Source: VXYL01 sp965243175 (GTDB lineage: Bacteria > Pseudomonadota > Gammaproteobacteria > Pseudomonadales > Azotimanducaceae). Taken from it: a stretch of DNA of 64,000 nucleotides. A program made the translations under genes and the position numbers. Where the stretch lies: contig OZ251532.1 in the NCBI GenBank assembly GCA_965243175.1, forward strand, positions 744,001-808,000, in the 5' to 3' direction. Shown piece after piece: positions 1-9,600 of the stretch. Below the pieces are notes generated by a model that was not told where the DNA came from, ran no database searches, and worked only from the letters and a program-made list of their open reading frames with translations. How positions within the stretch are numbered: the first letter of the stretch is position 1; each line of letters opens with the position of its first letter.

Positions 1-336
1 CGAGCCGACGAAGAAGTGGAGTTCGGGGGTCCGTTCAGGATCGTCGGCCACGTTGCCCATCGGCACCAGCGCGAACGGGCCGCCCGGCGGACACGCCGGC
101 GTTCCGGCGCCGCAACGGGGGCAGAAGTTCCGCCAGCCCCGAGCCGACGACTGGTAGTGAACGACCTGCTCCTCGCCGCGCAGCCAGCGGAAGTCGCTGG
201 GCGCGACCACGCCGAAGGTGGCGAAGGGCGCGCCGTGGAACTTCCGGCACATGGAACAGTGGCAGTTGCCCATCTGCGTCACCGGCCCGGTGATCTCGAA
301 GGCAACGTCCCCGCACAAGCAGCTGCCAGACAGCAT
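1..336 (-). CDS. GFA-family (glutathione-dependent formaldehyde-activating enzyme-like) protein, 3' end outside window
   Basis: The first 112 codons of a minus-strand gene are visible; the C-terminus runs off the window. The protein opens with a CxCG motif (GSCLCGDVAFEI), then GNCHCSMCRKFHGAPF, then FCPRCGAGTP. These are the three zinc-cysteine clusters of the GFA/CENP-V fold. Most family members are annotated as glutathione-dependent formaldehyde-activating enzymes, but few have been tested, so the substrate is unknown. The ATG at 336 puts the first cysteine cluster at the N-terminus, as is usual for the family. The family call is firm, the function is not. Confidence 0.85.
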   Translation of the reverse strand, partial: MLSGSCLCGDVAFEITGPVTQMGNCHCSMCRKFHGAPFATFGVVAPSDFRWLRGEEQVVHYQSSARGWRNFCPRCGAGTPACPPGGPFALVPMGNVADDPERTPELHFFVGS

Positions 337-426
337 CGCGTCCTCCCGCTTCTCGAAACCGCAACAGGGAACGTAGCACCGCGGCGCGTGTTCGCCAAAT
401 CGTACCCGTCGCCGCTGTGCGCTCTC

Positions 427-1710
427 TCAGTCGCTGAACAAGATGCGCTTTATGTCGCGGAGCGTCGGAATCTGGCCGTAGCTCAACAGCGTGCCGCGCA
501 GGATGCGGCCGGCGAGCCAGACCATGGCCGGAGAGCCAGCCACGCAGAGCACGATGCCGGTCGCGACCTGCCAAGCGGGAACATCGGTGATCAACATGCG
601 CGCCGGCAGGATGGCCGGCGCCGAGAACGGAAAGAGCGAACCGAACACGATGAAGGCGCTGTCCGGCATTTGGCCGACCTGCGTGACCATGATCCAGCTT
701 GCGATGATCGGCAGGACGCCCACGAAGGTCGCGTTCTGCGCTTCGGTAGGACTCTCGAACATGGCGCCTAAGGAGGCGAACAGGCTGGCGTGGATCAGAA
801 AGCCGAACGGCAGGAGCAGTATCGCCAACACGACGGGCACTGGCGAGAGGGAGAATCCATCGCCGGGCAGCTCGGCAAGCGCGCTGCTGGCGTCGGGAGA
901 CGACGATCCCGCGAAATCCCCAGGCAGCGCGTCGAGCAGGCCGAGCAGTGGACTCGCCACCAGAAGCAGCAGCGAAGACAGGGCGATCCAAGCCGCAACC
1001 TGGGTGAGGCCGATTGCCCCGGCAGCGAGTATCTTGCCCAACAGGAGATCGAACGGACGCACAGCCGAAACCACGATCTCGGCCATGCGACTGGCTTTCT
1101 CCTCCATCACCGCCTGCATCACGTTGCCGCCGTAGAGCACGGCGAACCCCAACAACAACATGGCGCTGACGCTGCCGACGATAACCCCCGTCATCCTGTC
1201 GCTGCGGTCTTCGCCCTCGTCGGTGAGCCGCACGACGTCGAAGGATGGCCGCGCGTCCAGCGCGGCGCGAAGCGCTGGCGACAGCTCGTGGCGACTCAGC
1301 CGCACCTCGCGGACCGTGCCGAGCACGAAACTTCGCAAGGCGTGTTGCTCGCCAATCCAGCCGACCTGTCGAACGTACAGATTGAATCGGCCATCGAGGT
1401 CCGCTGGGATGGTCAGCAATCCGTAGTAGTCGCCATCGATCACAGCCTGCTTGGCAGCCTCCGCGTTCGTTGCGGCCGTGAACTGGTAGTCGCCGTATTC
1501 GGCTTCGCGCAACGCGGCCAGAATGTCGCCGCTCGGATCCAGCACGGCGATCTGCTGCGCCTCTTCCTGTTCGTCGTCGGAATCGGACATGACGACGGCC
1601 ACCGTGATGCCGATGGCGAAAAACACCAACGGCACCAGCAAGGTCACGACCACGAAGACGCGCGCCTTCACTTTGCGCAGGTACTCGCTGGCGAAGATCA
1701 CGCCGAGCAT
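427..1710 (-). CDS. ABC-2 type transporter permease, NatB-like
   Basis: A 427-residue integral membrane protein. The N-terminal helix (VVTLLVPLVFFAIGI, about residues 20-35) is followed by a large extracytoplasmic domain of roughly 200 residues. A bundle of about five hydrophobic helices closes the protein. This one-plus-five layout is typical of the ABC-2 permeases of the NatB/YhaP group, which export sodium or small compounds. The chosen ATG (MLGVIFASEY) overlaps the 3' end of the ATPase gene by 13 bp, so the two are probably translationally coupled. An open frame continues upstream through the ATPase gene, but that part is antisense-type shadow. The substrate cannot be told from sequence. 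Confidence 0.88.
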   Translation of the reverse strand: MLGVIFASEYLRKVKARVFVVVTLLVPLVFFAIGITVAVVMSDSDDEQEEAQQIAVLDPSGDILAALREAEYGDYQFTAATNAEAAKQAVIDGDYYGLLTIPADLDGRFNLYVRQVGWIGEQHALRSFVLGTVREVRLSRHELSPALRAALDARPSFDVVRLTDEGEDRSDRMTGVIVGSVSAMLLLGFAVLYGGNVMQAVMEEKASRMAEIVVSAVRPFDLLLGKILAAGAIGLTQVAAWIALSSLLLLVASPLLGLLDALPGDFAGSSSPDASSALAELPGDGFSLSPVPVVLAILLLPFGFLIHASLFASLGAMFESPTEAQNATFVGVLPIIASWIMVTQVGQMPDSAFIVFGSLFPFSAPAILPARMLITDVPAWQVATGIVLCVAGSPAMVWLAGRILRGTLLSYGQIPTLRDIKRILFSD

Positions 1711-2636
1711 GGGGGTTCCGACTCGTCGGATTGGTTGGCGGCGCCGACCGCGCTCAGGAATATCTCCCGTAGCGACGGGTAGCTGGCCGAGTAGTGGTGG
1801 ATCGACTCCGTGCCTGCTCGGGCGGCGTCCAGCAGGGCTTGCGCGGAGTAGCCGTTCAACATGCGCAACTCGGCGCGGCCAGCATCGCTTTTGAGCAGCT
1901 CGATGTTGCCTGCCGCCGCGAGGTCTTGCAGGAAGGCATCGTCGCCGGCGAACTCCAGCGACACGGTGTTGCGCCCTCGCTCGCGTTTGATGGCCGCCAG
2001 TTCGCCGTCGATGAGCGTGCGGCCACTGGCGATCAGGCAGATGTCGTCGCAAAGATCCTCCACCTGCTCCATGCGATGGGAGGCGAAGATGATCGTCGCG
2101 CCGGCGCCCTTGCGATCGCGGATCACCTGCTCCATCAAGGCGGAGTTGAGCGGATCCAGGCCGCTGAACGGTTCGTCCAGGATGACCAGGCGCGGCGAAT
2201 GGACCAAGGCGATGGCGAACTGGATCTTCTGCTGCATGCCGCGCGAGAGCTCCCGCGCCGGCTTGTTGCGCCAGTCGCCGACTTCGAGCGCGTTCAGCCA
2301 GTGCTTGGTGTTCCGCCGCGCTTGCGCGTGGTCCAAGCCCCGCAGCCGGCCCAAGTAGATGAGCTGGTCGTACACCTTCATGCGGCGGTAGAGGCCGCGT
2401 TCCTCCGGCATGTAGCCGATTGCCCCCTGGGTGTCGCGGCTCACCGGCGCGCCTTCGAAGCGCACTTCGCCGGTGTCCGGCTTGGTGATGTTGGTGACCA
2501 TGCGCAGGATGGAGGTCTTGCCGGCGCCGTTGGGCCCCAGCAGCCCCAGAATGCGGCCCGGCCGAGCGGCGAAGGAGACGCGGTCCACCGCCAGCTTCTC
2601 GCCGTAGCGCTTGCTGACCTGCTCGATTTCCAGCAT
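1698..2636 (-). CDS. ABC transporter ATP-binding protein, NatA-like
   Basis: A 312-residue ABC ATPase. Walker A is GPNGAGKT at about residues 35-42. The signature segment is degenerate (ELSRGMQQKIQFA), as it often is in this group, and Walker B is RLVILDEPFSGLDP. A C-terminal extension after the nucleotide-binding domain is usual for NatA-type drug or sodium exporters. It is followed by its permease with a 13 bp overlap. The start MLEIEQVSKRYG is chosen over an upstream in-frame ATG because the family begins here and a good promoter (2645-2672) lies directly before it, leaving almost no leader. Confidence 0.9.
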   Translation of the reverse strand: MLEIEQVSKRYGEKLAVDRVSFAARPGRILGLLGPNGAGKTSILRMVTNITKPDTGEVRFEGAPVSRDTQGAIGYMPEERGLYRRMKVYDQLIYLGRLRGLDHAQARRNTKHWLNALEVGDWRNKPARELSRGMQQKIQFAIALVHSPRLVILDEPFSGLDPLNSALMEQVIRDRKGAGATIIFASHRMEQVEDLCDDICLIASGRTLIDGELAAIKRERGRNTVSLEFAGDDAFLQDLAAAGNIELLKSDAGRAELRMLNGYSAQALLDAARAGTESIHHYSASYPSLREIFLSAVGAANQSDESEPPCSA

Positions 2637-2644
2637 GGCGCCGC

Positions 2645-2672
2645 AACCTAGCGTGTCGCACTGCAAAGTCAA
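2645..2672 (-). promoter_or_regulatory. sigma70-type promoter for the natAB-like operon
   Basis: On the minus strand TTGACT (2667-2672) and TAGGTT (2645-2650) are separated by 16 bp. The -10 box ends 8 bases before the ATG at 2636, so the transcript would start at or next to the start codon. Seen directly; promoter activity is inferred. Confidence 0.55.
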
Positions 2673-2721
2673 GCAGCGCACTGCGGACGGGTGCGCCGTA
2701 TATGGTGGCATCCGCGGTGCG

Positions 2722-2803
2722 CCCTGGGAGCGCGGGCGTCCCCGCCCGCACTGTCCTTAGCGTGTTTCAGCTCTGAGCGGGCGAGACGCCCGCGCTCCCA
2801 GGG
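2722..2803. repeat. Perfect 19-bp inverted repeat made of two small hairpins
   Basis: The arms 2722-2740 and 2785-2803 are exact reverse complements (19 of 19) with 44 bases between them. Each arm also starts its own small hairpin of the form GCGGGCG-N3/4-CGCCCGC. It lies in the gap between the divergent ABC operon and the gene at 2994. It may act as a structured leader or a REP-like element; no coding function is seen. Confidence 0.7.
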
Positions 2804-2861
2804 GGATGCGCCTTGAAGGGACGTCGGCGCGAGTGCAAGATGATTCGGCAGCCGGACAGGA

Positions 2862-2904
2862 GGCTCGTTCATGGGACGGGCAAGCCCTTCCCGCACCGCT
2901 CGCG
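2862..2904 (-). repeat. Degenerate single copy of the 45-bp dispersed repeat
   Basis: The core ATGGGACGGGCAAGCCCTTC matches the unit seen intact at 29070-29098, with a few substitutions. Read on the plus strand it gives MGRASPSRTA, close to the MRGASPSRTPAE peptide encoded by intact units elsewhere. This argues that the open frame upstream of 2994 is repeat-derived and not a true N-terminus. Confidence 0.55.
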
Positions 2905-2993
2905 TACGAGCGGCCACGCTCTCGCCGGGCAACCGACTCCTTGTTGCTCTTCGGCGCTCTTCCGCGTGGCGTCTCTGCTTGCGTGGCCAGCGG

Positions 2994-3914
2994 ATGGCTG
3001 CCATCGCCACTGTGCTGGTGGCGGCCACGGCGCTCGGCTACGAGACCGACCCGTATACCAAGCGCGACGTCGACATCGGCGACAGCCTGGCCGTTCTGGA
3101 CGCCAAGGTGAACGCGGCCTTCGACGACATCGCCGCCTCCTGGCCTGCCGAGACGACGCCCGACAGCCGTGAAACGACGTTGATTCTGGCCGTCTACCGC
3201 AAGCTCGGCGGCATCCACTGGGTGGACAAGCTGGAGCGGTGGGCCATCGAATCCCCCGACGTGCCGAAGGTTCCGGTTTCGCGGGGCGAATCCTTCGTTG
3301 GCGATTTCCCGCTGCACGCCGGGCGCGTGGCCGCGATCTTCGGCTTCGGCCCCACCATCAACATCGGCGGCGTGTACCTCGGCACGGACAAGATCGGCCA
3401 CTTCTTCTCCCAGGGGCGCAAGTTCTACCGCCGCTATCGACGCCTGGGCGACGAAGCCGCCGCAGCGCGCTGGTCGACGGTGACCGAGACCGGCCTGTTC
3501 GGGCGGCTGACCACCGGCGTCCTCTCCAACGCCGATCTGGTCGCCAACTACGAAGGCTATCTCTTCTACCGCGGCCTGCTCCACGACGGCGTGGTCAACG
3601 GCAAGCCGGCGCTCCTGCGCTGGCGCGAAGGCCGCCCGCAACGGCAGCGGCGCTTCACCTGGGCGGACCACGTGAACGCCTTCTGGGACGAAGCGCTGAA
3701 CCCGAACGTCTACAACGCGACGCTGCTGCGACTGGCCCAGCAACGCCTGCTCAAGCTGTGCGACGACTTCCTGGCCCGGCCCGAACGCTACCGCGTAAGC
3801 GATGCCGACGCACTGCTCCGCCGCTACCGCCACATCGGCGTGCAAGACACGCAGTGGCTGGCACCGACGGCGTTCCTTGGCGCGAACTGCAAAACTGGGG
3901 AGGGCAGCAGCTGA
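2994..3914 (+). CDS. Exported protein of unknown function
   Basis: A 306-residue protein. The ATG at 2994 starts a hydrophobic segment (MAAIATVLVAATALGYETDP) that looks like a signal peptide. A longer open frame begins at 2871, but its first residues derive from a degenerate repeat copy. The mature part has two notable stretches: FGFGPTINIGGVYLGTDK, and IGHFFSQGRKFYRRY with a conserved-looking D-x-x-x-H-F-F-S-x-G pattern. The latter resembles motifs of uncharacterised periplasmic proteins. The C-terminal half (RFTWADHVNAFWDEALNPN) is rich in Trp and Arg. It converges on the next gene. I do not recognise a family; a periplasmic or lipoprotein-like role is inference only. Confidence 0.7.
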   Translation: MAAIATVLVAATALGYETDPYTKRDVDIGDSLAVLDAKVNAAFDDIAASWPAETTPDSRETTLILAVYRKLGGIHWVDKLERWAIESPDVPKVPVSRGESFVGDFPLHAGRVAAIFGFGPTINIGGVYLGTDKIGHFFSQGRKFYRRYRRLGDEAAAARWSTVTETGLFGRLTTGVLSNADLVANYEGYLFYRGLLHDGVVNGKPALLRWREGRPQRQRRFTWADHVNAFWDEALNPNVYNATLLRLAQQRLLKLCDDFLARPERYRVSDADALLRRYRHIGVQDTQWLAPTAFLGANCKTGEGSS

Positions 3915-3936
3915 GAGCGCAGCGACTTGAGGAAGC

Positions 3937-4821
3937 CTATTGTTTCGGGATTTTCACGCCTGCCGGATCCCCGTAGGGTAAAACCCTCCCATCTAGTTCC
4001 TTCTCCAGTCTCATCTTGTGCTGCGCCCAATAGTCCCCAGCCTTCTGATCTCCATCGAAACCAAATACAACCAGCCAAGGATCTTCTTCAATGGAGACCC
4101 CGTTCTCCGCAGCAGCAGCGACAGGCGTTGGCACCTTTACTCCCTTCAGGGCACAGAGGTTCTCAGCGACACGACGATAGCTCCTCTTAATGCTCGCACG
4201 GTGTTGGTCCTGCTCGAGCAAACTGCGGTACCTGCGGATCTGCTCGACAACGGGTATCTTGCCGCCTTCACTTCGTAGCTCCTTGTTGTCGAAGTGCTTG
4301 ACTTCGTAGAAGACGATGCAGGCTTGCCCTGCCTTGCCATTCCGCAAGGCGGCGAAGTCGATTCTCGACGCCGTTTTGCCATCGCTGATGGCGATCTCCA
4401 CATCCAAGATATGCTTGTTCTTCAGCAAGATCTCGTGGACACCCTTCTTCTCGTTTCCTGCATAGCGTTTTGCCGACAGTTTGAGTTCCTTCGCGCACAG
4501 CGGATCGGTCGGATTGGCGAAATACGCGCTTGCGTCATAATTAGACGGTTTGCCATCAACGACTTTCACATACTTTGGCTTCGCCGTAGATCGCAACAGG
4601 TACTTGTAGTGCGTCTTGCCAACGATTTTCTCTTCTCGCCTCCGCCACACGACCTCGATCAGCCGGCAACCTCGGTAGTAGACATGCACCGCGTTGTGTC
4701 GGATAGCGAGGAACAGTTCCTTGTCGACGACGAACTGCCTCCACCATCCATCCTCCATATCGTACTGCTCGTTCAGCGCTTCGACGAACGCCTCGTCCAA
4801 CCCGCGCATGAATTCCGCCAT
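3937..4821 (-). CDS. Uncharacterised protein with PD-(D/E)XK nuclease-like motif
   Basis: A 294-residue protein. The second half carries what looks like a PD-(D/E)XK core: E142 (LDVEIAI), D155 in SRIDFAALR, E173-V-K175 in VFYEVKHFD, and then Q193 in VVEQIRRYRSLLEQ. That arrangement is shared by many restriction-type nucleases. The N-terminal 130 residues show no motif I know. The start MAEFMRGLDE follows GGGGAGGAGAC, a strong ribosome-binding site, only 14 bp after the stop of the metallo-beta-lactamase gene, so the two form an operon. Position inside a defence island supports a nuclease role, but the call rests on motif reading. Confidence 0.72.
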   Translation of the reverse strand: MAEFMRGLDEAFVEALNEQYDMEDGWWRQFVVDKELFLAIRHNAVHVYYRGCRLIEVVWRRREEKIVGKTHYKYLLRSTAKPKYVKVVDGKPSNYDASAYFANPTDPLCAKELKLSAKRYAGNEKKGVHEILLKNKHILDVEIAISDGKTASRIDFAALRNGKAGQACIVFYEVKHFDNKELRSEGGKIPVVEQIRRYRSLLEQDQHRASIKRSYRRVAENLCALKGVKVPTPVAAAAENGVSIEEDPWLVVFGFDGDQKAGDYWAQHKMRLEKELDGRVLPYGDPAGVKIPKQ

Positions 4822-4835
4822 GTCTCCTCCCCTGC

Positions 4836-6086
4836 TTAAACCGTCCACCACGCGCCGTCGTCCTCTCGCGTCACGTTGTCGAAGAACTCGCCGAAGCGTG
4901 GCGTTTCGAAGGAGTGTATGGGGACCAGCTTGCGGGGCGCAAGGGCCTTGGCGAAGCGTTGCAGGTCGGCGACGGAGGCATGGCCGGAGGTGTGAATGGA
5001 ATCGTGGGGGATGCCGTGGGCGTCCAGCCAGGCCAGCACCTTCTGCGAGCTCTCCTCCTTGAGGTAGCCGCTCCACATCGAGTAGCTGAGCCGAGCGCCC
5101 TCGGTGATGGCTTGGACGCCGTGGTCGCGCATCATCAGTGGCCGGAACAGCATCACGGCGCGCCCGCTCAGGCCGGGCAGGTCTTCTGGGTAGATCCGGT
5201 GGCGATGGTGCCGATCTCTGTCGGCGAACAGGCACGAATTCTTGATTTGGAGCCGTTGCGCGTGCGGCACGTACACCTTCACTTCCTCCCAATCGGTTTG
5301 CGGGATGCGACCGCCAGCCGCTTCCATGACGACGGCCGTGTAGAGGTCGACGATGAACAAGCGGTCGGCCTTCTTGGCGGCGCGGAAGATGGTGACCAGG
5401 CGGTCGATGTTCTGCGAGGACGTCCAGACGAAGTGGACGCCTTTGGTCGCCTTGAACGCCTTGATGAACTCGTGCTCCAGGTCCTCTTCCGTCGGAAACC
5501 CCGTCGTCGTGTTGACGCGGCCGATGGTCGTGCCTTCCATGAGCAGCACGTCGATGTCGGCGGGCGGTTGCCTGACCATCCTCTCGAACAGTGCCGCCTT
5601 GCGCCCGTGGGCGCGGAAGTCTCCCGAATAGAAGACGCGCTTGCCGTCCGCCTCGACGAGCAGGGAGTAGGCGTCGAAGGCGCTGTGATCCACCAGGTAG
5701 GGCGTGATGCGGAACGGGCCGACCTGCACCGGTTTCTCGCTGTGCAGGAAGCGCGGGGCCTCGAAGGCGTGGCCGTTCGGAACCCACGGCTTTGCCGCGC
5801 ACATGACGCGGTGGGCGCCTTGGCCGATGTAGACCGGCACGCTCGGGCGAACGTGGCGAGCGAGGCCGTAGTGATCCATGTGCGGATGCGAGATGACCAC
5901 GGCGAGCAGCGTGTCGTCGGCTTCCTTGAAGCCAGGCACCGCCGGCAGCAGGCTCTCGTGGCCCTCCTCGTCCCGCGGCGCATCGAGCGGCAGCCCCACG
6001 TCCAAGGCGATGCGCTTGCCCTGCGCCTCGATTTCGATGCAGGTGCCGCCAATTTCCTTCGTGCCCCGATGAATGCGAACCCTCAT
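4836..6086 (-). CDS. MBL-fold metallo-hydrolase, RNase J-like
   Basis: A 416-residue metallo-beta-lactamase fold protein. The metal motif is S-H67-P-H-M-D-H (residues 66-72). Later come VDHSAFDAYSLL, FYSGDFRAHGR, and near the end HTSGHASVADLQ with LVPIHSFE, the late motifs of beta-CASP/RNase J-type enzymes. The N-terminus (RGTKEIGGTCIEI) also resembles RNase J-like proteins. RNA or nucleic-acid hydrolysis is therefore likely, but the exact substrate is unknown. A C-terminal RNase J domain is absent, so this is not the housekeeping enzyme. It precedes the PD-(D/E)XK-like gene by 14 bp. The 159 bp upstream contain no gene. Confidence 0.85.
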   Translation of the reverse strand: MRVRIHRGTKEIGGTCIEIEAQGKRIALDVGLPLDAPRDEEGHESLLPAVPGFKEADDTLLAVVISHPHMDHYGLARHVRPSVPVYIGQGAHRVMCAAKPWVPNGHAFEAPRFLHSEKPVQVGPFRITPYLVDHSAFDAYSLLVEADGKRVFYSGDFRAHGRKAALFERMVRQPPADIDVLLMEGTTIGRVNTTTGFPTEEDLEHEFIKAFKATKGVHFVWTSSQNIDRLVTIFRAAKKADRLFIVDLYTAVVMEAAGGRIPQTDWEEVKVYVPHAQRLQIKNSCLFADRDRHHRHRIYPEDLPGLSGRAVMLFRPLMMRDHGVQAITEGARLSYSMWSGYLKEESSQKVLAWLDAHGIPHDSIHTSGHASVADLQRFAKALAPRKLVPIHSFETPRFGEFFDNVTREDDGAWWTV

Positions 6087-6245
6087 GTCTCCTCCTCGTG
6101 CGATGAGCTTCCTACCCTACATACTTCGTTTGAGGGCGCGAGAAGTTTCCCTAATTCGAGAAAATTCCGCATTTTTTGCGACAGATGGGGGAGAGCGCTG
6201 TCCGAGCGCGGTAGGCGGGCTGAGACCGGGCCCAGTCATTTCAGG

Positions 6246-6662
6246 TCAAGCCGGCCAAGGGTTCACGACCTCCACGCCCGTGGGGGTGAAATCGCCCACG
6301 TTGCGCGTCATCACGGGCAAGCCGTGGTGGCGGGCGGTGGCGGCGATCAGGCCGTCCGGCGCGGCGATCTGTCGGCCCCGGCGTTGCGCGTGGGCGGTGA
6401 GTTCGCCCCAGAGGCGGGCGATCTCGATGTCGACGGGCAGGACGCGCGGGCCGAACTCGCCTTGTACTGCATCGAGCCATGCCAGGAACATGCGTTGGCT
6501 GCGGCCTTCGGCCAAGAGATGCGCACCTTTGAGTATCTCGCCGATGGTGATCACGCTGATGTAGGCGTCTTTCCCTAGCGCGTCAACCGCCGATTTGACG
6601 GCGGGTTCGCCACTGACCTTGCGCGTCTCCGAGAGGGCGCAGGTGTCCAGCAGGGTTTTCAC
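6246..6662 (-). CDS. PIN-domain ribonuclease (VapC/FitB-like toxin)
   Basis: A 138-residue PIN domain with all four expected acidic residues: D6 (LLDTCAL), E42 (ITIGEILKG), D103 (IAAPDGLIAATA) and D124 (TRNVGDF). This matches the FitB branch of VapC-type toxins, Mg-dependent RNases. Its ATG overlaps the stop of the restriction-modification gene by 4 bp (6659-6662), indicating translational coupling. No small antitoxin gene of the VapB, Phd or FitA type lies beside it, which is odd for a toxin. Either the antitoxin is elsewhere, or the large upstream protein takes that role; the latter is speculation. Confidence 0.88.
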   Translation of the reverse strand: MKTLLDTCALSETRKVSGEPAVKSAVDALGKDAYISVITIGEILKGAHLLAEGRSQRMFLAWLDAVQGEFGPRVLPVDIEIARLWGELTAHAQRRGRQIAAPDGLIAATARHHGLPVMTRNVGDFTPTGVEVVNPWPA

Positions 6663-9600
6663 AGGTCCACGTCCCGCATGGGGGAGCGGTCGCGGGTGAG
6701 GTCCAGCCCCTCAAGCGTTGGGCCGCTCATCAAGAGCGCTACGAAGGGATCCAAGTCGCGGCGGTAGGGCTGTTCGTTGGAGACGGTCGGTTCGCTGCAA
6801 ATCCGATGGCGCCAGTCGATGAGTTCTATCGGGTCGATGCCTAGGACGGTTCCCGCTGCCGCGTCCAACTCCATACGTACGGGACATTCGCCGATTCGCG
6901 GCCAAGGCAGCAGCGCGGATTCGCCGAGCTTGTGGAAGGCGTCCCGCAAGGGGGCCAAGTCGCATTTCGAGGGATCGGGCACCGGCATGGAACGCAACTG
7001 ATCCAACGAATAGTCCGCGTAGGTGAGTTTCTTTTGTCGCCGGTTCATGAACGACACGATTGCTGGCGTCGAGTTGAGGTACGCGCACCAGGCTTCCAGG
7101 GTCGAGGCCGGCGCCGAGAGGTGCGGCAAGGGCGTCACCGGGATGAAAGGTTGGCCCAACATCGCTTGCGGCAAGTGAATGGCGGCAACCCGAATGGCCT
7201 GCGGATTGATCTTGCATGCAACCAACATCCTGCTCGCTTTCGGCGCAAGCACGTTCGTCGCGTATTCGCGCTTGGCTGGCTTGGGCTCCGTAGCGAAGTC
7301 CGAGAAGGAACGCATGGTCTTCCGGGCGCTGGTGTCGTGCGTCCACACCACCTGGTATTCCGGTTTGGGCTGGTGGTCGAGGGGATTCACGAACGCATCC
7401 CGCAACCGGCGGCCGCCGGGCTCCACCAAGGCCAGTTCGCCCAGCGGCGTCGTCGCGTCGTGCTCGTCGATTTCCTGCGCGATCTCCGCCAGCGTGCCGC
7501 CCAGGTATTGGCAGGGCGTCCAATCGCCTTCGGCCACCTTCGCAGCCGGCCACTCGAACGTCCGCTGGTGCGGATGCCACCGGCCAGCGCGCAGGGCGCG
7601 CAGACAATCCTCCACGTCCGCGGCCGTCTGCGGCATGTGACTGAGCGCGATGAAGGTGGTGGGTCGTCGCGGTTCGCTGGTGTCCCGACGACGGCAGATC
7701 AGAAGCGATTCGTGAATCGCCGTGTTCACCGAGAAGTTCGGGCATTTGGGATCGTGGCTGGTGACGATGAACTCGATGTGGAAACGCTCGGCCAGGAACT
7801 TGCGCTCGGCGATGCCGGAGGTGCTGGTGCAGGCCGTCGTGGGCAGAACCATACCGAGAACGCCGGCGTTCCTGCGCAGCAGGGCGTCGGCCAATGGCGT
7901 GAAGAACGTGCGGACGCTGTTCGAGTCGATGAGGTTGGATGCGTCGGCGTCCGAGGCGATCTGCCGTTTGACTTCGAGCTTGCGCGTTTGGATGCGTTTC
8001 TTCACCTCGATGCTGAACCGGCGCCCGTAGTCTTCGTTGTTGGTGAACGGCGGGTTCATCAGCACCACGTCCACGTTGCGGATGTCCGGCACCTTGGCGA
8101 CCGCGGACGCTTGCGTGGACACGGCAGCCTGTTTCACATGCCCCAGCAGATCCAGCTGCTGGCCATCCCCGACCGCTTCCGGCAGCAGTTCCAGGCTCCC
8201 GAGCGCGACGGTGCCGTCCGGCTGCGGGCCGTGGCGCATGGTGTGGATGTGCATGGCCTCGTAGTCCACGGTGGGGGCGCCGAGGGTGAGGTTGGAGGCG
8301 GCGAGCTGCGTCGCCTGGTAGTTGATGTCCAGGCCGCGGATGGAGTTCTCCACCAGCCGCTTGTGGACTTCGCGCGTCTGCTCCGGCGTCATCGGCTTCG
8401 CCGCCGCCATGCGCTCCTTGATGGTCTTCAGCGCCGCCATCAGCAGCGTGCCGGTGCCGCACGCCGGGTCGAGGATGCGCAAGCCGGTGGCCTGTTCCGG
8501 GTCTGCCCAGTCCACCAGGTCCGGCTTGAGCGCCAGGCCGGCCAGCATCAGCGCGGAGATGTTGTTGGTGTAGAAGGCGCCGTCGCTCTCGGCGCTGCCG
8601 AGGATCTTGTGGTAGAGCGGGCCGGCGTGGTCGTAGCCGAGGTCGGCCACGGTGTCGGAGACGTTGACGGCGCATTCGGCCAGTATCCGCGCCGGCGCCT
8701 TCAGGCTCTTGAAGGACGGCGAGTTCTCGATGAGGGCGAGGGCGGGGCGGAACACCGGCGCGTAGTCCTTGCCGAGAATCTCGTCCCACGCCTCGGCCAG
8801 GGCTTCGGCCGGCGTGTGCGAACGGGCGACTTCGGTGAGATCCGGCAGCCCTTCGAGCGCCGACGACTCCCTTTGCAGGCGTCGATGCAGCAGGCAGGCG
8901 TTGCACAGCAGCAGGGCCGCGGTGGTGGAGACTTCGCGGTCCTTCACCCCCGCCAAGTCCAGCGCCTGGCGGAGCGAATCGAGCAGCGCGGCGTCGTCCT
9001 CCATGCGCCGAGCGGCGAGACCCACGGAACGCACGATGTCGTCCGCCGTCACCTGGCCGGGCCGGCCGAGCCCGGAGGACGCCACCAGCTTGGCGAAGAT
9101 GCCCGGCTCCACCGCTTGGAACGTGAAGATGTCGTCGATGGCGGGGGCGGGGTCGGCCCGGTCGCGCACTTCCGACGACTGGCCGGGCGCCGACGTTCGG
9201 CTGCGGCCTTCCCGCTTGCTCTCGTCGATCAGGATGTCCACGAACGACGCTGGCGATTCCGCCAGCCGCTCGTCGTGGGATTGCAGGGCGCGCAGCACGG
9301 AGCCGATGTGCCGGTAGTCGTCGCCGCGCTGTTCGAGCAGCGTGGCCACGTCGCCTTCGCCCTCCGGCACGAACACCGGCACGACGATGTAGCCGAAGCG
9401 CTTGCCGGCGGCCTTGCGCATCACCCGCCCCACCGCCTGCACGATGTCGATCTGGCTCTGCTTCGGATCGAGGAACGCCACCGCGTCCAGCGCCGGCACG
9501 TCCACGCCCTCCGAGAACACCTTGACGTTGCAGATCATCCGCGCCTGGTTGCTGCCCGGGGCGTCGTTCAGCCAGCGCCGCTCGCCGTTGCGCGCCAGCG

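Noticed and set aside
427..2751. A single 774-codon frame covering both the permease and the ATPase region
   Set aside because: Its first 347 codons are antisense-like noise in the ATPase gene; the true permease begins at 1710.
4836..6086. Annotation as housekeeping ribonuclease J
   Set aside because: The protein is too short, lacks the C-terminal domain, and sits in a defence island.
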